From Sanguinoderma infundibulare (lineage: Eukaryota > Basidiomycota > Agaricomycetes > Polyporales > Polyporaceae): a stretch of 64,000 nt of DNA. The notes beneath the pieces were generated by a model that did not search any database, was not told where the DNA came from, and was given only the letters and a program-made list of their open reading frames with translations. Below, piece by piece: positions 23,901 through 35,300 of this stretch (its first letter is position 1; each line of letters opens with the position of its first letter). Made by a program: the position numbers and the translations under genes. Location: positions 2,046,001 through 2,110,000 of the forward strand of contig JAVLRN010000002.1 in assembly GCA_032821775.1 (NCBI GenBank). The letters are read 5' to 3'.

Positions 23901-24464
23901 CTCTCCTTTGGGGAGAGAGACATGGACCTCACGGGAACTGATAGCAGAGCTCACGCCGGTAAATCGGCCGGTACCGGTTGTGGGCGTGGAGGCGGAAGTT
24001 TGGACAATGCGTCGTAGGCGGTAGGCGTCCTCTGAGTCATGTTGATTCTGAGAATCGGTGGAAGGGGGCGATTCGACGGGGGAAAGCGGGTAGGGATGCC
24101 TCTGATACGGGTGAAGCTGGGATGGGCCTGGGATGGGGCCGAGGCGATCGAGGTTGGAAGGATCGAATGTGGGGGGCGGGGGAGTTATGGGAGGAGCGGG
24201 GGCGGTGGAGGGAGGGCCGAAGGCGAAGACGTCGCCTGCGTCGGACTCGTCGTCGTCGTCGTCGTCTTCCTCGTCGATGTCATAGTCGTAGGTGTACTGG
24301 GGTTCGCGGTCGAAGTAGGCTGCTGTGCCGGGGCGGCCTGTGGAGGGGCGGGCAGAGGACGGCCTGCCTGCGCTGGACGTCGGGCGGAAGGGCATGGAGG
24401 GGGGAGGGAGCGGTGGAGAGGAGGGGAAACCGAGGGACGGAGGGCTGAGGGAGGCGAATGCCAT
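20903..24464 (-). CDS. OPT-family oligopeptide transporter
   Basis: ATG at 24464. The cytosolic N terminus is long and low in complexity, with an acidic run (DIDEEDDDDDDESDAGD), and then the junction EFPFEEEDEDSPFPEVRASV that typically precedes helix 1. About 14-16 helices follow, with family blocks NLFFNFRQPAPSIVSNVLLL, GPWNIKEHALVYIMANVSIG, VWPASMVWPQNLIVCTLLNT, YLPASFAITYLIAFALSSAM, PDWWYLMTFIACFALAIVTA, IIPGMILPGKPLPNMIFKAY and WFLVGFIFQFLVRRRNFVWW. The end, after FVNWWGNTVYLN, splices to TADYQHLPLRTAPDTGIS and a TAG at 20903. The family imports small peptides or peptide-like metal conjugates with protons. About ten short introns; no break seen. Confidence 0.9.
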
Positions 24465-25114
24465 TTGGCCGCCTTTGCCCCAGGCACATCACTCGCTCTC
24501 TCGTACCTGACTCCCATATACGGCCATCCCTCTCATCCCTCCGTTCCTGTCCTCTCCACCCCCCCGTCCCCGCTCCCACATCCCCCTCCCCATTCCACCT
24601 CGGCCCATCCATCACAGCGAGCGCGTAGCCTTGGGCCCCGACGCGGTCTCCCCGCCCCCAGGTCGCACATGATCCCACACCCGATCGCCAAGCGCCGCGC
24701 GCGCCCGATGTGCTTCCTATTGCATACTTAATGTTAGTGTTGTCTGTACCTGGCGCATGTCTGCTGGGGCAATCGCGACTTTACATAAATGAGCCGAGTC
24801 GTCGTCGGCTGCGGGCGTGCTTGTCAGGAACAGCTTGCGTCGATGCCATGCAGCCATCCTCGCTTTCGCTGCGTTTTTGCAAGCGCCTCGCTCTCGTAGA
24901 TCATATCAGATTTGAGCACGACTGCCGCACACAGATGCGGGCAACTGCAAGGAATAATCCTTGACGTCTATCTACATGCGCATGGGTTGTTATCATATTA
25001 CGTTGCTGATTCTATGGGTTTCAACGCCGTCTCGCAGCCCGGCCATAAGTATATGCCTACGTATCCCCGTACATCCTTCACAACATTGTCCTATGTAGGA
25101 CGCGAACAGACATG
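24465..25114. promoter_or_regulatory. OPT upstream region
   Basis: The plus strand is strongly C/T-rich from 24530 to 24660, so the transcribed minus strand is G/A-rich just upstream of the OPT start. No other gene is recognised before the tRNA. Confidence 0.4.
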
Positions 25115-25195
25115 GGCACGTGGTGTAGTTGGTTATCACGCTCGCTTAGCATCTGATTTGCGAGAGGGGTCCGGTTCGATCCCGGACGTGTCCAT
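25115..25195 (+). tRNA. tRNA-Ala (AGC) with a short intron
   Basis: The cloverleaf can be drawn by hand: acceptor GGGCACG pairs with CGTGTCC (one G-U), D arm GTG..CAC with loop TAGTTGGTTAT, anticodon stem CTCGC/GCGAG, variable loop AGGGG, T arm TCCGG-TTCGATC-CCGGA, and discriminator A. The anticodon loop is 14 nt (TTAGCATCTGATTT). A 7-nt intron at the usual 37/38 site therefore leaves the normal TTAGCAT loop with anticodon AGC. The A box (TGGTGTAGTTGG) and B box (GGTTCGATCCC) are present. Confidence 0.85.
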
Positions 25196-25212
25196 TCGGT
25201 TGGCAGATACAA

Positions 25213-25221
25213 TTTTTTTTT
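25213..25221 (+). terminator. RNA polymerase III T-run terminator
   Basis: Nine consecutive T 18 nt after the tRNA-Ala end, as expected for Pol III termination. Confidence 0.75.
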
Positions 25222-26239
25222 CGCAACGAGTCCGCCAGTAAGTACGCCTACAAGTTACGTTGCAACAAAAGCTGGCTTCGTCCTAAGTGGCTCGTGAAGG
25301 ATCCTCATCGACACCACCACATCTGTGAGTATGGGTCTCAACATACCATCATTGCGCCAAGTATGTTAGGATGATGATGTCTTGGATCTCTGAAAGTTGC
25401 TAGCAATTACTAGTCGCAATATACTCCTCAGTCACCAAACGTTCGACTTTCTCTCGCGATCCCGCGACCCCTCAGGCCTCAGGTTTCAGGCACGAACGCC
25501 ACTCCTTCAAGGCCCATTCGAGATGTCCACCGCCGAGCGGCTGATCGCCAAATATTCCGCAGTGCGCGGAACATCCAGGTATGCTCCGAGTGCCATCTCT
25601 GGTCTCTGATTTGTCGCAGGCGCGATGACCATCTTTGAAACTCTCTCCATACAATACCACAGTACATGTTCACGCATAACAACGCGCACGGGGTCCATGC
25701 AATCTGATGTTCCTCCAGCTGAGTGTCTTCTTTCATCTTCTTCTTCGTGCCTCCCCCGTGCCTAGCGGCGTCCGCGCGCCCAGCCGCAACGCCAGAAGCA
25801 CGACGGTCAGGACGCGGCAAAACGCGGTATTGACAGAGCTTCCAGGCACGCCGTCCTCGTCACCTTATTTTGATGGCGACCATCCGTCAGTGGCGCGGAG
25901 TCGAATCCTGTATGTGTGCGCTCAGGGCTCGCCAAGGCTCAGAGCCCTCAGCCCAGACCCCGGGCCCACTCCCGGCCATCCGAGTGTTCGAATGCGCTTA
26001 AGCGTAAGTACGACGGCTGCCCGTTTGTGGTCCTGCGTTATAGGCCACCAGCGAGCGTGTGGCCCAAGTCGGGGGATCGACGGCTGGACATGCGACGTAA
26101 CAGGCACCGATCACTCTCAGTGGCACTAACTTAGTACGAGCAGGTGAATACGGTGCGTACTCCACGCCGAAGACATATCTCGACATCAAAGTTTATCGCG
26201 CTTGGGTACGTGAAGGCGGCACATTAAATCCCCACGGGC
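25222..26239. other. unassigned region
   Basis: About 1 kb in which I recognise no gene. Open frames on both strands are short and lack splice-supported continuation. Whatever it is, it lies just outside the duplicated membrane-gene array that starts near 26240. Confidence 0.45.
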
Positions 26240-28560
26240 CACAGGTGGCAGATGCACCGCTGCGGTGCCTCCCTTGTCCAACAGATCACTGGCGAGGCAC
26301 TATCTGTGCTATCTCTTCGCGTGGGGAAGTCCGTGGCACTGACTGGGGCAAACCTTCCTCTCGTAGCAGAAAACACTCAGGAGGGGCGTCCCGGACGCCA
26401 CACGGATTTCGGGTGGAAGGTGCGTGGGCTGGGAAGATCGCACGACCATGTAGACAGGCTCGGAATCGGAGGCGTGCCTGAGCGTCCCCCTTCAAAGTCC
26501 CAATAACGTCAAGAGCCAGGACATATGCGGGCTGTGGCGAGCCGCCCAGTAACGCATAGGCTCATTCAGGCCTATGAGTTCCCAAAGTGCGTTGTCCCGA
26601 ATCGCCCGTGACCTGTAAGTCACCATAGACTTCAAACTGCAGACTCGCGCTCATCTCCCGGTGTACATGCGGCGACGGCAGCGCGCCGAGGAGGCAGAAA
26701 GAAGCGCTGTGAGCGTCACGAAGAGCAAAGAGGGCTACGTGAGTACATACTCAGACTGGTCGACCGCTAGTACTGTGCCACCAGTCCGAACCAAGACCCT
26801 TTCGTCTGCGGGCCCGCCGAGGGCACTTCGATCGTCCGCACCGGCCCCGACCGTCGATCCTCTATCCCCCCATGCTCATTCTTCGGCCCCAAGGACTTAG
26901 AAACTTTACACGCATCCACCCGGGACCCAAACTAGGAGTCCGTCCACCGGGCTTAGGGTCGCTTATGCGGAGGTCGCCCCACATGCCCGTCCCGAACACG
27001 CGTCGCGCGTTGAGCGACACGAGGATCGCGGTGGACAAGAACTCGGGTGCGGCATGGAAGATGTAGAAGTACGCCTTCGCAGCCGCCGAGTTCTGCGAGC
27101 CGGGCCCCGTAGAGAGCAGGGAAGTCGTCGAGTGGCCGAATACCGTCAAGCGATAGATGCCGACGACGGTCTACATTTGTCAGGGCGGTGAGTCGCGGAA
27201 GAAGAGACAAGAGAAACGGGGTAAAAGACGTACGAGAAGGGTTGCGATGAGGGCGATCCACAGTGCAGAGCGTCTGGGCACGCGAGGGAGCCGGTAGCAC
27301 GCCCACAGCGCGCCGTGCCACATCCCGGACAGCAGGACCATCGTGAGCGTAGTGGCGGCGGTCCTGGAAGAAGCAGAGGTTTTCGGTTCGTCAGCGATCA
27401 GTGCAACGAGGGAAGGACAGCTGCTCACCAGAGCCAGCGGACCAGTGTCGCGTCGTCACCGGTTTGGACAGCTTTCTTATAATCGATGCCCGCGATGGCG
27501 CCCACAACTATGGCCCCCAAGAACGCGAGCGCCGCAATCCCGCAGCACTGCCGCACCCAGAAGCGGATGCGGGGCTGGTCGGTTATCCCTTGCTCCCTCG
27601 CACTCCGGGGTGCGCCCTCGCGCACAGGCGCCTGGAGCTCTATCTCGCTGTCCCTCCGTGCCTTCGAAAGCTGCGGCGTGAGCGCAGAGCGGGCGAGCAT
27701 GTCTCCTCCGAGCGTCGACCCGACGAGCAGCGAGCGGAAGAGGTTCAAGAGGTCCTGGCCTATGGAGACGAAGCCGCTGCTGTAGGCCATCTGGAAGTAG
27801 ACCTGGAGGCCCATACTGGCGCGAAGCCCCTCGTTGTGTGCGGCGATGGCGCGGAGGACGAACCCCACGGTACTGTAGTTGGCAGTTCAGTATTAATGGT
27901 ATTTATGGACGAGCGCCGCCGCTTGTTCTTGTTCGACGCATGGGGTAGAAGGCAATAAGGTAACGCACCGCTCGATACCGAAGAACATGGTGCCGAGGAC
28001 GACAAGATTGCGGGACTGCGGGTGGACCACCCGCCAGACGAGGACGGGCAGAATGAGGGCGTACAGGACCGCGAAGAGGATTGAAGGAACGAAATCGATT
28101 GGATAGGGAACGCCGCCCACAGGGGAGGGGAACTTGTGCGTCGAGTTGGAGGCCATTGAGCGAGCGAAATGAGATGTGAAGTATACCCAAGACGAACGCG
28201 CACCGCTGCCTGCGAGATTGCGGATGAGAGAATGTGAAGAGGTGTGGTGGAGCACTACTGATATACCGCAACATACGCGCTCATCCTGCGCAGGTGTCGC
28301 ATGGTCTGTTAGGATATGAAATAGCGTCAAGTCCCATTTAATGTGTGGCGGTTCGCCTGGGACACGGAGATTTAGCCATCATCCCAGGACACGTACGGAT
28401 TACATCGCACTCGAGCCGCAGTCTTTTCGAATTGGTCGCTTTCGACCGCGACCTTTTATTGTAATCGAAGCTCTCGGTTCGATCATATATCGCACAAGGC
28501 GGGCACAGAGCGCCGCAGCGGAGTAAGGCAGTGTGCGCTACCTAGGACGAGGTTAGTGCG
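26240..28560. repeat. direct segmental duplication, copy 1
   Basis: Matches 32660-34610 in the same orientation: 3' flank (shared CTATCTCTTCG and GTGGCACTGAC), the complete gene A and a 5' flank (shared TGTGGCGGTTCGCCTGGGAC at 28343 and 34370). Inside the genes the copies differ at only a few sites; flanks are more diverged. Similarity continues more weakly through the neighbouring remnants at 29.0 and 35.0 kb. Confidence 0.85.
26862..28156 (-). CDS. Multi-pass membrane protein, type A copy 1
   Basis: Four exons: 28156-27969, 27872-27429, 27363-27234 and 27170-26862, all with GT..AG borders and in phase (IER joins TVGFVLRAIA). The start is MASNSTHKFPSPVGGVPYPI. About seven helices: FVPSILFAVLYALILPVLVW, LVVLGTMFFGIE, a pair around VYFQMAYSSGFVSIGQDLLN, GIAALAFLGAIVVGAIAG, MVLLSGMWHGALWAC, ALWIALIATLLV, and YFYIFHAAPEFLSTAILVSL before a cytosolic MWGDLR tail. 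I believe this resembles an Agaricomycete 7-TM family sometimes labelled family-C-GPCR-like, but function and ligand are unknown. It differs from the copy at 32923 mainly in the last exon. The frame is intact. Confidence 0.75.
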
Positions 28561-29019
28561 TGTATGCGATTACGTTGCATGCGCCGCGGTCCGCTGGCCT
28601 TATGTAAAACGGCCACAGCGTATTGTAATACGCCAGGGTAACAAGTATCGTTGTGCTCCGTATTGTAGAGCGGAATGGGGGATGTGGTCGAGACGTGTGA
28701 TATTCAAGCGGATATCCGGAGAGGTTTGGGTCTGCGCTGAGTGCAGACCAAAATTCATCGGATAAAGAGCTTAGAATCGATCACGGTAGTCACCCCAGTC
28801 CAGCCTGAGGCAAAGAAGGGCTCCGACTTTCCACATGGACTGCGATGCTTATGGCCAAGAATTCTTTGAGACGGCGAGTCATTGAACGCTTAAGTACCAC
28901 GTCTGGAGTTGATCCATATCGCCTCGGTTCGCACTTACTCCAAACACAACATTGGACAAAGAGAAGATGTACAGATCCTGAAGGAGGAACGTCCATTTCC
29001 GAGCCGTCCTACACATGCA

Positions 29020-29990
29020 GGGTTGTACCTCAAACGGCCAGCTTTGGATCCCAATACCGCTGGTCGCCAGTGGAAAAAATTTCCCTCGCGTTCATTGACA
29101 AGGGATTGCGGACACGATGAACTCCGGGGTCAAGTAAAATAGGTAGAACGTGACCTTAGACCTAATCGTGTTCGGAGACGCTGAGGTGGCGGAGTAGAGG
29201 GATGTGGAGTACTGCATGACCACTAGCCCGTGAGGAATGCACCATCAACAGGGCATCGGGTCGCCGTGAATGCCGATAAATAAACAGGTGGACTCACAAG
29301 AAGACAGGCGACGCAAGTAACCAACACCGCGGAGATCTTCGCGATCCCGGGCATCATCTTGAATTTCGCCAACAGGATCACGAGGATGAGGCTTAGTAGC
29401 ATCGCAGGGAAAGTACTGGTATCCCTGCCCTCGTGATCAGAAATACACAATTGCGGTGTGCGGAAGGAGAAGGTTGCGACGCACTACAACACTGATACCA
29501 GCCCCGCGTGCACCGCAGAATCTACTGTGTTCTGGTTACTCCAGAGATAGTGCTCAGGACGACGGCACCCCAGACCGGGAAGCTGCCAAGGCAAACATAC
29601 TGAGCACCCATGCCCTCTGTGGACGATGGTGGTCCAGATCGACGTCGTGCATAAGCGAAGCCCGTGAGACGTTGAGCAAGCTACGAAAGCCCGAGAGCGG
29701 GATATCAACGTCGGTAATTGATTATCGTCGTCATCGCTCATGCTGGATGTGCCGATACCGTGCGATGTGCCCTATGTAGGACATGGTGTGGTGTCGACGA
29801 ACAGTGCTCGGCGAATGAGAGCCGTCGAGCGCAACGCAAGCACGATAAGCCCTGTCGCTCCCGTAAGTCAGGCTAGCCAAATCGCCGCGTCACTAGCAGG
29901 AGACGTACCATTCCAGGGTGAAGATAGCGGGTCCGGAGAGCAGGAATGTCCGAGAGTGAGGCGCCAAACAACTATACGAACCAGAAGTCC
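29020..29990 (-). pseudogene. Type C membrane gene remnant 1
   Basis: Degenerate counterpart of the gene at 30648-31863. The last-exon region (29030-29220) can be followed almost base for base, but its reading frame is broken. The exon with MLLSLILVILLAKFKMMPG and SAVLVTCVACLLVS at about 29290-29410 is still legible. The middle exon survives as scattered pieces to about 29990, including the divergent counterpart of the FWCAxE/NSVDSGAHANLV region. No N-terminal exon is found, so it is a truncated relic. Confidence 0.7.
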
Positions 29991-30647
29991 ATGATGAAGG
30001 GCAGAAAATTCTAGTTCATCTACAGCGGCTCCTCCTGATACCAGGGCTTGAAAAGACGAGGTCGCAGGAGGTGGTGCACCGTCAATTCCATACACCGCGG
30101 TTATGTCTTCGTTGACGATGAGGATTTCCCACACCTTTCTGGAGTCAGGAGAGTCTATGGAAAGGTGCCTTTCCTTGCAGAACAATTGACTACGAGCCTT
30201 TCCGGCTCAGGAAAGACGCCTTTCCACATCATTTCCTGTCTCGAAGAGTCTTGCGAGAATTGGTCCCTGTTGCGTTTCCGCTCAGAGGAAAAGTTGACTT
30301 CGACGCAGTGTCGGTGGCAGTGGATACGCCAAGCTTCCAGTAAGCGCAGGTCAACTTTGATCAGGTGGGGCGCCTTGAACTTTGCAAAGCCACAATCACC
30401 GCAATGATGGAAAGACACGGTTCCGATGTTCCATCTACAATTGTGGCCACGAATTCCAGGGGTTGTGTTACCTGAGTCGTTGAACACTTCAGTCTATGTG
30501 ATCTATACAGCCTTGCTCCGCAGAACAGGGCATCCTTGTACCTGTTGACGTTAAAGCCAGCGGGGATGTGGATGAAGCGACAATGAGCACGTACAGGCAG
30601 GTCCTGAAACAGGAACATCCGTTTCCAAGGTTCTCTTCCGCATGACC

Positions 30648-31863
30648 TCATACGGCCGGCTTCGGGTCGCGGTACCGCTGGTCTCCCCAGAACCCGGTCG
30701 CGAACCTCTCCCGCACGTTGATCGACATGAGGATCGCAGACGCGATGAACTCGGGAGCGACGTGGCAAATGTAGAACGCGATCTTGGACCCCATCGTGTT
30801 CTGGGACCCTGGGGAAGTGGAGTAGAGGGACGTGGTGAAGGACTCCATGACCACGAGCCGGTAGATGGTCACGACGAACTGGAGCATCCGCGAGGCGTCA
30901 TGTTTGCGGTCACGTTTAATGCGGAAAACGGATGCACTCACAAGAAGGCAAGCGATGAAAATGACCAACATAGCAGAGCTTTTCACCAGCCTCGGCATCT
31001 TGAATGTGGCCCACAGGACCCCGAGGATGAGGCTGACGAGGAGGAGGATCACCAGGGAAGTGCTGGCATACCTGCTCGCGCGATCGGATAAGTAAACTCA
31101 ATTGCGTTATACGAACGGAGAAGCTTATGACGCACCACAGGAACGATACGAGATTCGCGTGCGCACCAGAATCTACGGAGTTCTGGTAATCCAACCCAGC
31201 GATGGTGCTCAGGACGACGGCTCCCCAAAATGAGAGGTTGCCAAAGCCGAAGATCCGGCGCACCCATGCCCTCTGACGAGGGTGGTCTTCTACGTCGACG
31301 TCATCGACTACCGGAGGGGCGCGGTGAAAGCTGTGCCGCCGCTCCGAGAGTTGGATCTCAACGTCGGTGAATGGGTTATCGTCGTCGCCTCCCAGAAGGC
31401 TCCTGCTCGAGTGGCAAGGGTGAACTGAGAGAGCGTGATGTGCCCTAGACCCCATGGTCGCATCGACGAGGAGTGCGCGGCTGAGGTGGGTGATGCCTTG
31501 GCCGATAGTGATGAAGCCGTCGCTGAGGGTAGTCTGGAAGTACGTCTCGAGCGTCTCGTTCTCGCGGAGCCCTTTGTTGTTCGCTGTAGCGGCGCGCAGC
31601 GCAAACGCTATAACCCTGGAGCGGCCGTTAGTCGAGCGAGCCAGTGCGCAGCGTCGAAATTGTAGTTTGACGTACCGTTCTAAGATGAAGACGGCGGTTC
31701 CGACGAGCACGAGCGTCCGAGACCGAGGTTGCCACATGCGCCAAACGATGACTGGAAGCAGAAGGGCGTGAAGTACAGAAAAAAGGATTGAAGGAATGAA
31801 GTCAACGGGGTATGGGACCCCGCCCACGGGAGAAGGAAATTGATGGACAGAATTCGAAGGCAT
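30648..31863 (-). CDS. Multi-pass membrane protein, type C (intact)
   Basis: Start at 31863: MPSNSVHQFPSPVGGVPYPV, then helices FIPSILFSVLHALLLPVIVW and LVLVGTAVFILERYV. Middle exon: FALRAATANNKGLRENETLE, DGFITIGQGITHLSRALLVD, a polar Ser/His/Arg-rich loop, GNLSFWGAVVLSTIAGLDYQ and ANLVSFLW. Third exon: YASTSLVILLLVSLILGVLW and KSSAMLVIFIACLLVSASVF. Last exon: QFVVTIYRLVVMESF, YICHVAPEFIASAILMSINV and ends FWGDQRYRDPKPAV. The four-exon pattern matches type A, so the two types are paralogues. Function unknown; no lesion seen. Confidence 0.75.
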
Positions 31864-32659
31864 AGCGAGGGCTAATCGACGGCCATAGAAACGAGAACAG
31901 GCATACCAATCGAAAGGTCTGCCTCTTGAAGGGATATATCGGTGGCCGGGCAATGGGAGGTCAGCCTCATCGTACCCGGACAATTTGAAGTTGGATTGAC
32001 GACATCAATGGTGGGGAAGTCTTCTGGCATTCCAATGATTAATAATAGGCGCAAGGGAGACATACTATATGATAAAGCTACTGCGGCTCCTTCCGGTATC
32101 AGCTTGAAAAGAAGAACACGTAACGAGTATCGAGGCAGCGGGCGCACGCACCACGGATATGTCCCCGTTCAATGACAGCATGCGATTCTGGTATACACAT
32201 GGTGTTTTCAGCTGTGGGATCGGGGCGATATGTACATATATATGCGAACACTGCCCTTGTGAACCATGGTTGAGATAGCCTGGGTGAGCGATCCAGGAGT
32301 CAGGACAGTCAGGCAGATGTGCTGGGCTTACCTTCCCACATTTTAAGTTGTATGGCGTCTCCTGCAGTTGTGTGTTTTGCCTGCAGACATGTATGGTCGC
32401 GCTCGAGGCCGAGAAATTCTGCCAAACCGGCCAGAGGCCATCATTACCGCGGAGATTCAAATTCGCTACAGATCCTGATCAACGGACGCACGAGTAGATT
32501 CACACTCCGCTTACACGACATGATTTCAATTTGTGGCGGAGATGGTCGCGGTTAGTCTCGTAGCCAGACGTTCGGAGTTAGGAGCGGATACGAAAACTTC
32601 GGTCTCCGTGCGAAGACAAATGTCGACATGACATCAAGTCGACCGCGCTTCGGTGCGCA

Positions 32660-34610
32660 GTGAAGGCTAACGTTTAACCCTCCCCTTGTTTAGCAGGTCA
32701 CTAGGTAGAAAGGTACCATCTGTACTATCTCTTCGTATGGCGAGCCCGTGGCACTGACCCGCGCAACCTTACTCTCATAACAGAAAAACACTCATCCAGG
32801 GCGTCACCCGTCCCGTACGCCACACGGATTCGGATGGAATGTGCGTGGACTGGGAACTTGGTCGCAGAGTCATCCCCTTCGATCCCCCGTGGTTCATCGT
32901 CGATACCAAGGACTCAGAAACCTTAGCGGGAGCTGGCACGCATCCACCCGCGTCCCAAACTCGGCGTCCGTTCACTGGGCTTTGGGTTGCTCACGCGGAG
33001 GTCGCCCCACATGCCCGTCCCGAACACGCGCCGCGGGTTGAGCGACACGAGGATCGCGGTGGACAAGAACTCGGGCGCGGCATGGAAGATGTAGAAGTAC
33101 GCCTTCTCAGCCGCCGAGTTCTGCGAGCCGGGCCCCGTAGAGAGCAGGGAAGTCGTCGAGTGGCCGAACATCGTCAAGCGATAGATGCCGACGACGGTCT
33201 ACGTTGGTCAGGGCGGTGAGTCGCGGAAGAAGAGAGAACAGAAACGGGGTAAAAGACGTACGAGAAGGGTTGCGACGAGGGCGATCCACAGTGCAGAGCG
33301 TCTGGGCACGCGAGGGAGCCGGTAGCACGCCCACAGCGCGCCGTGCCACATCCCAGACAGCGGGATCACCGTGAGCGTAGTGGCGGCGGTCCTGGAAGAA
33401 GCAGAGGTTTTCGGTTCGTCAGCGATCAGTGCAACGAGGGAAGGACAGCTGCTCACCAGAGCCAGCGGACCAGCGTCGCGTCGTCACCGGTTTGGACAGC
33501 TTTCTTATAATCGATGCCCGCGATGGCCCCCACGACTATGGCCCCCACGAACGCGAGCGCCGCAATCCCGCAGCACTGCCGCACCCAGAAGCGGATGCGG
33601 GGCTGGTCGGTTATCCCTTGCTCCCTCGCACTCCGGGGTGCGCCCTCGCGCACAGGCGCCTGGAGCTCTATCTCGCTGTCCCTCCGTGCCTTCGAAAGCT
33701 GCGGCGTGAGCGCAGAGCGGGCGAGCATGTCTCCTCCGAGCGTCGACCCGACGAGCAGCGAGCGGAAGAGGTTCAAGAGGTCCTGGCCGATGGAGACGAA
33801 GCCGCCGCTGTAGGCCATCTGGAAGTAGGCCTGGAGGCCCATACTGGCGCGAAGCCCCCCGTTGTGTGCGGCGATGGCGCGGAGGACGAACCCCACGATA
33901 CTGTCGTTGGTAGTTCAGTATTAATGGTATTTACGGACGAGCGCCGCCGCTTGTTCGGCGCATGGGGTAGAAGACAATAAGGTAACGCACCGCTCGATAT
34001 TGAAGAACATGGTGCCGAGGACGACAAGATTGCGGGACTGCGGGTGGACCACCCGCCAGACGAGGACGGGCAGAATGAGGGCGTACAGGACCGCGAAGAC
34101 GATGGAAGGAACGAAATCGATTGGATAGGGAACGCCGCCCACAGGGGAGGGGAACTTGTGCGTCGAGTTGGAGGCCATTGAGCGAGCGAAATGAGATGTG
34201 AAGTATACCCAAGACGAACGCGCACCGCTGCCTGCGAGATTGCGGATGAGAGAATGTGAAGAGGTGCGGTGGAGCACTACTGCTGATATACCGCAACATA
34301 CGCATTTCATCCTGCGCAGGTGTCGCATGGTCTATTAGGATATGGCATAGCGTCAAGTCCCATTCAATGTGTGGCGGTTCGCCTGGGACGCGGAGATTTA
34401 GCCATCATCCCAGGACATGCCCGAGGAGCCATTGAATGTTTCCCGCCGCAGTACATTCGAATGGGTCGCTTTCAACCGTGACTTTATGTCGTAATCGAAG
34501 CTCTCAGTTCGATCATATGTTGCACCAGGCGGGCGCAGAGCGCAGCGGAGTGGGCCAGTGTGCGCTATTTAGTAGACGAGGTCAGCATTCAGCGCGCATG
34601 TATACGATTA
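32660..34610. repeat. direct segmental duplication, copy 2
   Basis: Second copy of 26240-28560, offset by about 6.02 kb in the gene (start codons at 28156 and 34178). Near-identical coding DNA and conserved flanks indicate a recent duplication. Confidence 0.85.
32923..34178 (-). CDS. Multi-pass membrane protein, type A copy 2
   Basis: Same exon plan as the gene at 26862 and almost the same protein: MASNSTHKFPSPVGGVPYPI at 34178, ASMGLQAYFQMAYSGGFVSI, GIAALAFVGAIVVGAIAG, IPLSGMWHGALWACYRLP, and a final exon with AAEKAYFYIFHAAPEFLSTA. The C terminus differs after MWGDLRV (SNPKPSERTPSLGRGWMRAS), because the flank past the membrane core has diverged. The few protein differences are conservative and the frame is open. 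Whether both copies are expressed cannot be told. Confidence 0.75.
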
Positions 34611-34959
34611 CGTTGCATGGCCGGGGTTCGGGCCGCTGGCCTTAAAGATTCAGTTAACGCAACGTATAACGATATGTAAAGGCGAGAGCATCGTTGTGCT
34701 CCTTCGTGAGACAGACTCAGAGCCACGGGCCAATGGAGGGAGAACCGCCAATTGTATCTCGAGACGTGTGATCATCAAGCTGGTGGTTGGGATTTGTGAT
34801 GAGTGCAGACCACGTTTTATCGGATAAGAACCCTTGAATCGACAGCCACAGTCACCCCAGTCCAGGAAAAAAAAACCGGCCTTCTATCTCCATGGGCTGT
34901 GGTGCTTATGGTCAAGAATGCTTGACGTACAGATCCTGAGGCAGGAATGTCCGTTATCG

Positions 34960-35300
34960 AGACCGTCCTGCACATGCGAGGTTGTACCTCAAGCGGCCGG
35001 CTTCGGTGCCGATACTGATGGTCGCCACAATACTCAACGGCGAACGTCTCCCGTGGATTGATCAACAAGAGGATCGTAGACGCTATGAACTCCGGCGCGC
35101 CGTGGCCGCGATTACGTAGAATGCGACCTTGAACCCAACGGTGTTTTGCGACCCTGGAGCGGTAGACTATTAGAGGAAAGTGGTGGGGAACTTCATGACG
35201 ACGAGCCGGTAGATCGTCACGACGGACTGAATGGGACCCCGCCCACTGGAGAAGGAAATTGATTGGTAAATTTAGAAGGGATGGCGAGAGCAAAGCGACA
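34960..35300 (-). pseudogene. Type C membrane gene remnant 2, internally deleted
   Basis: The last-exon region of a type C gene (34985-35225, ending in the counterpart of VVMKFP and IYRLVV) runs directly into the first-exon region (GACCCCGCCCACTGGAGAAG at 35237, the counterpart of FPSPVGGVP). The two middle exons are missing. The 5' flank still matches that of the intact type C gene (AAATGGGAGGTCAG at 35371 against CAATGGGAGGTCAG at 31956). A stop-filled relic. Confidence 0.7.

Noticed and set aside
24039..24731. Plus-strand frame of 230 codons opposite the OPT N terminus
   Set aside because: Gly/Val/Arg-rich antisense shadow of the acidic, Pro-rich OPT leader.
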